Shown one piece after another: positions 1-5,277 of a stretch of 5,771 nt of DNA. The stretch's first letter is position 1. Each line of letters starts with the position of its first letter. A program made the position numbers and the translations under genes. A model generated the notes under the pieces. The model was given only the letters and a program-made list of their open reading frames with translations. It was not told the DNA's origin and ran no database searches. The stretch is from the NCBI GenBank assembly GCA_027022125.1, contig JALVZI010000651.1, forward strand, positions 1 to 5,771. Direction: 5' to 3'. This stretch comes from Anaerolineae bacterium (GTDB lineage Bacteria > Chloroflexota > Anaerolineae > 4572-78).

Positions 1-107
1 CATAGCGAAACACCGTGGATTCCCGCTTTCGCGGGAATGACATTATAAAAGTTGCCGATGATTTTTGTAATTTCGACACACTTTTCAAAAGTTTCATTTA
101 GTTCCAA
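1..107 (+). repeat. Truncated copy (copy 1) of the palindromic interspersed repeat
   Basis: Bases 1-43 match the right part of the 100-bp core seen complete at 2271-2370; the first 32 bases are identical, and the copy is cut by the window edge. The last core hairpin is shortened here: the 8-bp arms ATTCCCGC (19-26) and GCGGGAAT (31-38) are separated by only TTTC, against 21 bases at 2337-2357. Bases 44-107 match the right module at 2371-2432 with a few substitutions, including the 13-bp palindrome ACTTTTCAAAAGT at 80-92 and the terminal TTTAGTTC. The repeat family is inferred from copies inside this window only. Confidence 0.85.
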
Positions 108-113
108 GCGAAT

Positions 114-198
114 AGTCATTTGTCATTCGTCACTTGTCCTTTGCTGACGACTGACCACTGACGTTTTTTGCTCATTGATAATTGTTCATTGCTTACTG
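114..198 (+). repeat. Degenerate heptanucleotide repeat tract
   Basis: From 114 the sequence divides without gaps into seven 7-mers: AGTCATT, TGTCATT, CGTCACT, TGTCCTT, TGCTGAC, GACTGAC, CACTGAC (114-162). After eight bases (GTTTTTTG) four more follow in steps of seven: CTCATTG, ATAATTG, TTCATTG, CTTACTG (171-198). The first units share a GTCATT-like core, and the later GACTGAC units are partly its reverse complement (GTCA against TGAC). The tract ends right before the ribosome binding site of the first gene. It resembles the short degenerate heptamer tracts known between genes in some filamentous cyanobacteria. Any function, such as mRNA structure in the 5' leader, is unknown. Confidence 0.6.
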
Positions 199-200
199 GC

Positions 201-205
201 GGAGG
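201..205 (+). promoter_or_regulatory. Ribosome binding site of the small membrane protein gene
   Basis: GGAGG lies six bases before ATG 212. It is a near-ideal Shine-Dalgarno sequence and supports both the start and the reality of this short gene. No equally good site precedes another start in this frame. Confidence 0.8.
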
Positions 206-211
206 CTATAA

Positions 212-523
212 ATGTTACAACGAGTCACCGAAAAAATTCCGGTGGATGTAGAAACCGGATTAAAACGCAGCGCACCACTGTTAAAAATGGCTGCCCCATT
301 CGTGGAGAAAAAAGCAGCGGCAACCATCGCCGATTTTTTGAACCGGCGGCGTGAAGCCCGTCTGCTGGCAGAACGCGGCGAAACCGCCATCGAAACCGCC
401 CCGCCGCCCCAACCATCGGGGGTAGAGCGCTCGCTGCTGCCGCTGGTATCGGCGCTGGTGCTGGGCATCGGCGTGGGCATTTCAGCCGGTATTTTGTGGG
501 CAAAAAAGGCAGGTGAACGATGA
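212..523 (+). CDS. Small protein with C-terminal membrane anchor, coupled to nnr
   Basis: This 103-residue protein matches no family I recognise. Residues 1-56 are charged and probably helical (for example LNRRREARLLAER at 43-55), 57-71 form a proline-rich linker (TAPPPQPSG), and about 75-96 (LLPLVSALVLGIGVGISAGILW) form one hydrophobic segment with small-residue GxGxGxxxG spacing. A basic tail (AKKAGER) follows. There is no N-terminal signal, so the protein reads as a tail-anchored or single-pass membrane protein with most of its mass on one side, probably cytoplasmic. The start has a strong GGAGG six bases upstream. The stop overlaps the nnr start as ATGA (520-523), so the two are very likely co-transcribed and translationally coupled. 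Coding is well supported by this arrangement. The function is unknown, and a role in placing or regulating Nnr is only a guess. Confidence 0.8.
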   Translation: MLQRVTEKIPVDVETGLKRSAPLLKMAAPFVEKKAAATIADFLNRRREARLLAERGETAIETAPPPQPSGVERSLLPLVSALVLGIGVGISAGILWAKKAGER

Positions 524-2127
524 ATCTGGTCACAGCAGCACAAATGAAAATCGCCGAAGATACCGCCAACGAGCGCGGATTGAGTTATGATGCCATGATG
601 GAAAACGCCGGTCGGCAGGTGGCAGAAGCCATCGCCGAGCAGTTTGGCACTGCCGGAAAACGGGTGACAGTGCTGGTGGGTCCCGGCAACAACGGCGGCG
701 ACGGGCTGGTGACGGCGCGCTATCTCACCGATTTGGGCGCGTCGGTGTCGGTTTATGTTTGGAAACGGAAAAATCTGGATGCCGACCCCAACTGGGAGCG
801 GCTGTCGGCGTATCGGTTGCCGGTGGTTTTTTGGCAGGAAGATACCGACGCGGAACAGTTGAAAAGTTTTGTGGAAAACAGCGCCATTGTGGTGGATGCA
901 CTGCTCGGCACGGGCGTTTCGCGTCCCATTTCCGGCGATTTGGCTGATTTGCTGCGTGTTGTGCGGCAGGGGATTGAGCGTCGCCGCACAGCGGACGCAC
1001 CCGCGCTGATTGACCCCATCGACCCGCCCAAAAGCGATGAAATCGGTCCCGTGATTGTCGCGGTGGATACCCCGTCCGGCTTGCATACCGATAGCGGCAC
1101 GCTTGACCCGCTGACTCTGCCCGCCGATTTGACCGTCACATTTGCCGCGCCGAAACGGGGGCAGGTGCTATTTCCCGGTGCGGCGTTTGTGGGACAATTG
1201 CTCATCGCCGATATTGAAATTGCCGCAGACGATTTTCCACCCGATTTGCCGCAATTGATTACCGCCGAAGATGCGGCGGCGTTGCTGCCCGTGCGCCCGA
1301 TTTGGGGACACAAAGGCTCATTCGGTAAAGTGATGGTGGTTTCCGGCTCGATAAATTATGTCGGCGCACCGGCGCTGACGGCTTCTGCCGCATATCGGGT
1401 GGGTGCGGGGCTGGTGACGGTTGCCACGCCGAAAGATGCGCAGGCGATGGTTTCCGCCCACTGTATCGAAGCGACATTCATCCCGCTGGAAACCGCCGGT
1501 GGCGGCATCGGCGCGTTTGCCACCGCCGCCGTGTTGGAAAAATTGCCCGGCTATTCGGTGGCGCTGGTGGGTCCCGGATTGGGGCAAACGCCCGCCGCGA
1601 GCCAGTTTTTGCAGCAGTTGCTGTACAATTTCCCCGCAGAAAAACCGTTGGTACTCGATGCGGATGCGCTCAATCTGCTGGCGGAACTGCCCGACTGGTG
1701 GGAATTGCTGCCGCCGCAAGCGGTGTTGACTCCCCATCCCGGTGAAATGAGCCGGTTGTCGGGCTTGCCCATCGCCGAGATTGAAGCACAGCGGCTGGAA
1801 ATTGTGCCCGAAATGGCGCAAAAATGGAACACGGTGGTGGTGTATAAAGGTGCATTTTCGGTGATAGCCTATCCGCAGGGGGAAGTGGCGGTGCTGCCAT
1901 TTGCCAACCCTGCGCTGGCAACTGCCGGTTCGGGGGATGTGCTGGCGGGCAGTATCGCCGGTATGCTGGCGCAGCACGTGCCGCCGTTCGATGCGGCAGT
2001 GGTGGGGGCGTATTTGCACGGGCTGGCAGGCGAAATTGCCCGCGACCAACTGTGGGAAGCGGGCGTCATCGCCGGAGATTTGCTGCCACTGCTGCCCCGC
2101 GCCATCAAAGAATTGCAGGGCGTGTAA
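520..2127 (+). CDS. nnr: Bifunctional NAD(P)H-hydrate repair enzyme (epimerase plus ADP-dependent dehydratase)
   Basis: This 535-residue protein is a fusion of NAD(P)HX epimerase (YjeF_N domain, about 1-240) and ADP-dependent (S)-NAD(P)HX dehydratase (ribokinase-like YjeF_C/CARKD domain, about 245-530). The first domain interconverts the R and S hydrates of NADH/NADPH. The second dehydrates the S form using ADP, restoring the cofactor in the cytoplasm. Epimerase motifs are VGPGNNGGDG (53-62), VDALLGTG (125-132), AVDTPSG (181-187) and the FAAPKRG...FPGAAFVG block (208-225). Dehydratase motifs are KGSFGKVMVVSGS (265-277), YVGAPALTASAAYRVGAG (280-297), GPGLG (351-355), LDADALNL (379-386), TPHPGE (404-409), YKG (442-444) and NPALATAGSGDVLAG (463-477). 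Length and order fit the fused bacterial family. One oddity is an arginine/proline-rich stretch at about 150-177, just before VIVAVDTPSG, that appears longer than I expect. The start overlaps the upstream stop as ATGA, with AGGTG at 511-515 as a weak RBS. No typical terminator follows; a repeat begins 77 bases downstream. Confidence 0.96.
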   Translation: MNLVTAAQMKIAEDTANERGLSYDAMMENAGRQVAEAIAEQFGTAGKRVTVLVGPGNNGGDGLVTARYLTDLGASVSVYVWKRKNLDADPNWERLSAYRLPVVFWQEDTDAEQLKSFVENSAIVVDALLGTGVSRPISGDLADLLRVVRQGIERRRTADAPALIDPIDPPKSDEIGPVIVAVDTPSGLHTDSGTLDPLTLPADLTVTFAAPKRGQVLFPGAAFVGQLLIADIEIAADDFPPDLPQLITAEDAAALLPVRPIWGHKGSFGKVMVVSGSINYVGAPALTASAAYRVGAGLVTVATPKDAQAMVSAHCIEATFIPLETAGGGIGAFATAAVLEKLPGYSVALVGPGLGQTPAASQFLQQLLYNFPAEKPLVLDADALNLLAELPDWWELLPPQAVLTPHPGEMSRLSGLPIAEIEAQRLEIVPEMAQKWNTVVVYKGAFSVIAYPQGEVAVLPFANPALATAGSGDVLAGSIAGMLAQHVPPFDAAVVGAYLHGLAGEIARDQLWEAGVIAGDLLPLLPRAIKELQGV

Positions 2128-2270
2128 ACGTATTGCCTGCTGTATGAAAATGCCAATCTGGATATTCGTTTGGTGGACAACTTTTAGGTCTGGAAGTACT
2201 TTATGAACTTGTTGAAACTTTTTGTATGACTGAAATTGAGCCACGAATTTTCACAAATTTCACGGATTTT

Positions 2271-2370
2271 ATGTCATTCCGGAATTTCCCGCAGGGAAAT
2301 ATCCGGAATCCATAGCGAAACACCGTGGATTCCCGCTTTCGCACTCGCAGGGCACAGGCGGGAATGACAT
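2271..2370 (+). repeat. 100-bp palindromic core, copy 2 (outer stem with three hairpins)
   Basis: Terminal arms ATGTCATTCC (2271-2280) and GGAATGACAT (2361-2370) are perfect inverted repeats. Inside are three further hairpins. One has TTTCCC-GCA-GGGAAA (2285-2299), extendable to a 12-bp stem with one bulged A (2279-2306). One pairs GGAATCCA (2305-2312) with TGGATTCC (2326-2333). One pairs ATTCCCGC (2329-2336) with GCGGGAAT (2358-2365). Some arms share bases, so alternative folds compete. An inverted copy of exactly the same length lies at 4781-4880 with five differences. The GTCATTCCCGC-type hairpin resembles short REP-like repeats scattered through many bacterial genomes. It may also act as a transcription barrier between nnr and the next gene. 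Confidence 0.85.
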
Positions 2371-2399
2371 CATAAAAATTACCGATGATTTTTGTAATT

Positions 2400-2429
2400 T
2401 TGACACACTTTTCAAAAGTTTCGTTTAGT
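2400..2429 (+). promoter_or_regulatory. Candidate promoter inside the repeat's right module, upstream of the beta-helix gene
   Basis: TTGACA (2400-2405, a perfect -35 hexamer) is followed after 18 bases by TTTAGT (2424-2429, four of six matches to TATAAT). The palindrome ACTTTTCAAAAGT (2407-2419) sits between them and could be an operator-like site. A start near 2436 would give a leader of about 34 bases with AGGAG at 2459-2463. Another AT-rich box, TATACG (2437-2442), lacks a good -35. The call is based on consensus matching only, and the same arrangement with a weaker -35 (TCGACA 73-78, TTTAGT 97-102) exists in copy 1. Confidence 0.3.
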
Positions 2430-2469
2430 TCTATGTTATACGATATGCATTGACTGAAAGGAGTGTGCG

Positions 2470-4380
2470 ATGAGCCTTAGCAAGTACAAGCATATTGTTT
2501 CCAGTTTGGCAGCCGGTGGGCTGCTCTTGGTCGGTCTATTTTTGCTGTTGAATAGCACCCTTCAAATCGTCCGTGCCGACTCTGGTAGTTTGTTTGTCAC
2601 AAGTGGCGGCAGCGGCGATTGTTCTCAGGCTGCCCCTTGCAATTTGCAAACCGCTTTGAGCCAAGCCGCCGATGGCGATACCATCTATGTTGCCCACGAC
2701 ATTTATACCGGTACCGGTCAGTCTGTCATCACGATTGCCAAATCCGTCACCCTTTACGGCGGCTGGGATGGCGCCCCCACCGGCTCGATAGTGCGTGACC
2801 CGGATGTGTATCCCACTATTCTCGATGGTGAACGGACGCGGCGGGTAATCTACATCTCTGGGAACATTACCGCCACGGTGGACGGATTCACCATCACCGG
2901 TGGCAATGCTGCCAATGCCTCTGTACGCACCGGTTACGGCGGCGGAATATGCAGTTTCCAATCTACCCCCATCATTGCTAATTGCATCATCACGGGCAAT
3001 GTAGCCTATACGGGAACGACCATATCTGGCTCTGGCGGTGGAATTTATGTTGAGATACCCAATGGCACAGTTGTAATTACAGGCAACAGGATTATTTCCA
3101 ATGTGGCTAGCCTGCGTTACAGGGGGACCGGCGGAGGGATTTACATTCTCAGCGCGCCGGGAGCGCAGGTCATCAACAACGTGGTGATGAGTAACACGGC
3201 AACCTTTTCAGCCACTCGCGGCTACGGCGGCGGCATCGCTGTTGGGGGTGTGAGTGCAAACACCCTCTTGCAGGGAAATGAGGTGGCGTACAATGTCGCC
3301 ATCCGGCAGGGCGATGGTACCCGTGGTTCTCAAGCCTACGGCGGCGGCATTGACATAGGAAGCCACACTGTGGTTATCAGCAGAAACACAGTGCTCAGCA
3401 ACACCGCTATCATCACCGGCGGCAGCGGCAGTGGCGGTGGCATCGCGGTGATGGGGAGCAACGATGTTGTGCTCGATGGCAACCGGGTAGCGTACAATAT
3501 CGCCCAGCAAGATACCGTCAACATCCCCAGTAACAATGGTGGCGGCATCTATTGCTCCGCCAGTGACAACATCATCATCCGGAGGAACGTCATCCGGCAC
3601 AACAGCGCCAGTATCTCCTATACCGGCGGAGGCGGTGGTGTGAGACTCTCCGGTTGCGATCAAGCCACGTTGACCGGCAATACCGTCGAGGACAACTTTG
3701 CTTCTCATGCCGGGAACGGCTATGGTGGCGGATTCCACGCCTATGCCTCACAAGGGATAAGCCTTGACGCCAACCGGTTTTTGAACAACACGGCTTCTTC
3801 GGCTCCGTGGGGAAGGGGTGGCGGACTCTATTTCTCTCGTAACACGATTTTCACGATGACCAACAACATTGTGGCTGCCAATTACGCTCGTCGGGAAGGT
3901 GGCGGCGTGGCTTTTGAGACTAGCGCAAGCGCGCCGGTTACCGGTACACTGATTCACAACACCATCGCTGCCAATGACCGGGGCGAAGGTGACGGTCGCA
4001 TCGCCATCTACCTTAATGACCCCTATGTTACACTGGTGCTGACCAACAACCTTATTTACAGCCACACCTACGGCGTTTACGCCACAACCGGCAGCACAGC
4101 CACCCTTTATAACACCTTATTCTACGCCAACAGCAGCGGCGATATCGGCGGGAGCGGAGCAATTACCAACACCAACCCCATTACCGGTCGAGAGCCGCTG
4201 TTGACAACCGACTATCATCTGCGGAGCGGCTCCCCGGCAGTTGATGCCGGCTTGACCCTGTTGTGGCTGACCGCCGACATAGACGGCGATGTCCGCCCTC
4301 AAGGCGCAGGATACGACATTGGCGCGGATGAGTATGGATATGTTGTGCAGATTTACTTGCCGCTGGTGCTAAAATACTAA
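2470..4380 (+). CDS. Secreted right-handed parallel beta-helix repeat protein with choice-of-anchor-Q-like C-terminus
   Basis: The protein has 636 residues. The start at 2470 is supported by AGGAG (2459-2463) six bases upstream and by a signal sequence: basic start (K5, K7), hydrophobic core about 12-29, likely cleavage after VRAD/VRADS near residue 36-38. Residues 55-80 (APCNLQTALSQAADGDTIYV and following) resemble the entry cap of secreted Chloroflexota beta-helix proteins; LYGGWDG (95-101) and TILDGERTRRVIYI follow. From about 157 to 500 there are eleven repeats, each with a GGG turn, usually followed by I, V, L or F, then a strand and an N-x-[IV]-x-x-N-x-A asparagine ladder. GGG starts at 157, 189, 221, 253, 291, 322, 357, 388, 419, 450 and 477, a mostly 31-32-residue period. 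Residues 576-621 (LLTTDYHLRSGSPAVDAG...DIGADEY) match the choice-of-anchor Q style module. The tail is VVQIYLPLVLKY. I infer export and surface association. Beta-helices are used by polysaccharide lyases, adhesins and hydrolases, but no catalytic set is visible and the ligand is unknown. Confidence 0.9.
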   Translation: MSLSKYKHIVSSLAAGGLLLVGLFLLLNSTLQIVRADSGSLFVTSGGSGDCSQAAPCNLQTALSQAADGDTIYVAHDIYTGTGQSVITIAKSVTLYGGWDGAPTGSIVRDPDVYPTILDGERTRRVIYISGNITATVDGFTITGGNAANASVRTGYGGGICSFQSTPIIANCIITGNVAYTGTTISGSGGGIYVEIPNGTVVITGNRIISNVASLRYRGTGGGIYILSAPGAQVINNVVMSNTATFSATRGYGGGIAVGGVSANTLLQGNEVAYNVAIRQGDGTRGSQAYGGGIDIGSHTVVISRNTVLSNTAIITGGSGSGGGIAVMGSNDVVLDGNRVAYNIAQQDTVNIPSNNGGGIYCSASDNIIIRRNVIRHNSASISYTGGGGGVRLSGCDQATLTGNTVEDNFASHAGNGYGGGFHAYASQGISLDANRFLNNTASSAPWGRGGGLYFSRNTIFTMTNNIVAANYARREGGGVAFETSASAPVTGTLIHNTIAANDRGEGDGRIAIYLNDPYVTLVLTNNLIYSHTYGVYATTGSTATLYNTLFYANSSGDIGGSGAITNTNPITGREPLLTTDYHLRSGSPAVDAGLTLLWLTADIDGDVRPQGAGYDIGADEYGYVVQIYLPLVLKY

Positions 4381-4430
4381 CCTACTGCATCATCCACGCT
4401 AAAAAGTAGGATTATGCCGTCTGTAACGGC
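4381..4430 (+). terminator. Weak stem-loops just after the beta-helix gene
   Basis: CCTACT (4381-4386) pairs with AGTAGG (4405-4410) around an 18-base loop, and GCCGT (4416-4420) pairs with ACGGC (4426-4430) around CTGTA. Neither is followed by a run of T, so this is not a standard intrinsic terminator. Position directly after the stop codon is the main reason to list it. Confidence 0.25.
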
Positions 4431-4440
4431 TCATCTGAAA

Positions 4441-4590
4441 ATTTTCACCACAGAGGCACAGAGACGCGGAGAATTTAAAAATTTTTGAGTTTCGGTTCTA
4501 ATTTTCATCAAAAACTACAAATTCTGCTGTATAGTCGGCTCTCAAACCTTATTTTTCTCTGTTTCTTTGCGCCTCTGTGGTTTAATTTTT
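4441..4590. repeat. Inverted pair of CCACAGAGGC-type repeats
   Basis: CCACAGAGGC (4448-4457) and GCCTCTGTGG (4571-4580) are perfect 10-bp inverted arms. Beyond them the arms stay alike but imperfect: ACAGAGACGCGGAGAATTTAA on the left, and TCTCTGTTTCTTTGC read as its complement on the right, with AT-rich edges. The 113-base spacer (4458-4570) shows no convincing gene. The 'ccacagaggcacagagacgcggag' style word is a familiar intergenic repeat in many environmental bacteria. Two facing copies could form a large hairpin or be the ends of a small non-autonomous element; no clear target duplication is visible. Confidence 0.55.
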
Positions 4591-4707
4591 CCACGGGCAA
4601 TAACCCGACAATTGAGGTTAGACGATGCACTGCTTGTGTGAACCAACGCTCCCTCGCTTTTCGATGCCTTGCTCGGTAAAAGTGATAATGCAAGCAGAGA
4701 AGTGTAA
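4591..4707. other. Non-coding stretch with an imperfect stem-loop (4630-4697)
   Basis: CTGCTTG (4630-4636) pairs with CAAGCAG (4691-4697). Inside it, TCGCTTTT (4654-4661) pairs with AAAAGTGA (4678-4685) with one G-T pair. No ribosome binding site or recognisable protein is present, and it abuts the MITE target duplication. It could be part of an older repeat, and no function is assigned. Confidence 0.3.
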
Positions 4708-4716
4708 CTGAACTTG
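4708..4716. repeat. Target-site duplication, left copy (CTGAACTTG)
   Basis: CTGAACTTG directly abuts the left terminal inverted repeat at 4717 and recurs exactly at 5002-5010, abutting the right one. Removing the element and one copy leaves a continuous sequence, GTGTAA-CTGAACTTG-TGTAATC, consistent with an empty insertion site. Confidence 0.75.
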
Positions 4717-5001
4717 CTGATTGACTGACAAAACTCGAAAACCGCGTTATCCTGTGGTGTATGGTCGAAAAAGGAAACACATGTCATTCCCGCCTGTGCC
4801 CTGCGGGTGCGAAAGCGGGAATCCACTGTTTTTTGCTGTGGATTCCGGATATTTCCCTGCGGGAAATTCCGGAATGACATTTAAAGTCCGTGAAATTTAT
4901 GAAAATTTGTGGCAGATTTTCTATCAAGCCGAAATTTTCCATAACATAATCGAAGAAAATCCGCAAAACTGATGTCAAAAAAAGATTTGTCAGTCAATCA
5001 G
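4717..5001. mobile_element. 285-bp MITE-like element with 16-bp perfect terminal inverted repeats
   Basis: The left end CTGATTGACTGACAAA (4717-4732) and right end TTTGTCAGTCAATCAG (4986-5001) are perfect reverse complements. The 9-bp direct repeat CTGAACTTG flanks them on both sides, so this was an insertion by a DNA transposase that makes 9-bp duplications. Ends beginning CTGA with 9-bp duplications are known from IS4-family groups such as IS10 and IS50, so a relative of these is the most likely donor enzyme (an inference). The interior contains no transposase; the open frames across it only read the palindrome and have no RBS or recognisable motif. The interior carries a 100-bp repeat core at 4781-4880 plus a matching flank to about 4917. 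Confidence 0.75.
4781..4880 (-). repeat. 100-bp palindromic core, copy 3, inverted and nested in the MITE
   Basis: The reverse complement of this segment has the same length as the core at 2271-2370 and differs at five positions, four of them in the loop of the middle hairpin and one in the loop of the last hairpin. All stems are therefore preserved. The ends are again ATGTCATTCC and GGAATGACAT. Similarity continues on one side (4881-4917) into the left module of the composite repeat (ATTTCACGGA-like words), but stops sharply at 4781, where the right module is missing. Confidence 0.85.
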
Positions 5002-5010
5002 CTGAACTTG
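5002..5010. repeat. Target-site duplication, right copy (CTGAACTTG)
   Basis: Exact direct repeat of 4708-4716, immediately outside the right terminal inverted repeat. Confidence 0.75.
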
Positions 5011-5020
5011 TGTAATCTAC

Positions 5021-5043
5021 AAAAAAGCGAGAATACTTTCTCG
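5021..5043 (-). terminator. Possible intrinsic terminator on the minus strand
   Basis: CGAGAA (5028-5033) and TTCTCG (5038-5043) form a perfect 6-bp stem with a 4-base loop. Read on the minus strand, the stem is followed by CTTTTTT (complement of 5021-5027). The shape fits an intrinsic terminator, but the stem is only half G+C and no minus-strand gene is recognised upstream of it. Confidence 0.3.
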
Positions 5044-5072
5044 AAAACTCATTTAGTTCGTTAACATCAGTT

Positions 5073-5126
5073 CGGAACTTTTGCCATTCCGAAACTCCCC
5101 GCAAGAAATTATCCGAAATCCATTCT
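5073..5126 (+). repeat. Degenerate partial copy of the palindromic core
   Basis: The segment follows the first half of the core with many substitutions: CCATTCCGAAA for TCATTCCGGAA, CCCGCAAGAAATTATCCGAAATCCAT for the equivalent CCCGCAGGGAAATATCCGGAATCCAT. The match fades after about 5126. A worn repeat end (TCATTTAGTTC, 5048-5058) lies just before it. Confidence 0.6.
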
Positions 5127-5277
5127 CCGGTTTACTTGGGAATTTGTCGACAAATTCAACCCGCTCACACGCGCATTTGGCTACTGCTGATTTTGAAATG
5201 GCGGGAACCGTTACCGTCTGGTTTCTAATGGAGCAACTTTTGTGGTCGCCCGAAACAGGGCAATTACTCCGAATTCA

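Larger units (their letters stand above)
2205..2431 (+). repeat. Complete 227-bp composite interspersed repeat (copy 2) with GAAC...GTTC ends
   Basis: This non-coding element has three modules. The left module is 2205-2270 and begins GAACTTGTTGAAACTTTT. The palindromic core is 2271-2370. The right module is 2371-2431 and ends GTTTCGTTTAGTTC. The outer ends form an imperfect inverted repeat: GAACT, four variable bases, then GAAACTTTT, so 14 of 18 positions match between left end and reverse-complemented right end. The bases just outside are TAT on both sides, a possible 3-bp target duplication, which is weak evidence. Parts recur at 1-107, 4781-4917, 5278-5398 and 5713-5771. There is no transposase here, so any movement would be in trans. 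It fills most of the gap between nnr and the beta-helix gene. Confidence 0.8.

Noticed and set aside
114..198. CRISPR array
   Set aside because: Units are 7 bp, contiguous and degenerate, with no spacers.
193..1086. 297-codon minus-strand frame opposite the small protein gene and nnr
   Set aside because: The plus strand encodes the unmistakable Nnr motifs and a well-positioned RBS; the antisense frame stays open because of high G+C at third positions.
2271..2370. tRNA or other structured RNA gene, suggested by the cloverleaf-like pairing
   Set aside because: There is no acceptor/anticodon layout or conserved tRNA bases, and the inverted copy inside a MITE fits an interspersed repeat better.
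3208..3738. 176-codon minus-strand frame inside the beta-helix gene
   Set aside because: It is a shadow of the repetitive GGC/GGT-rich coding strand, low in complexity and without a start signal.
4630..4697. Integron attC-like site
   Set aside because: The stem-loop lacks recognisable core sites and no integrase or cassette is present.
4721..4972. 83-codon frame across the MITE (MSFPPVPCGCESGNP-like product)
   Set aside because: This is the usual translation artefact of GTCATTCCCGC-type palindromes; the sequence is explained by repeat structure.
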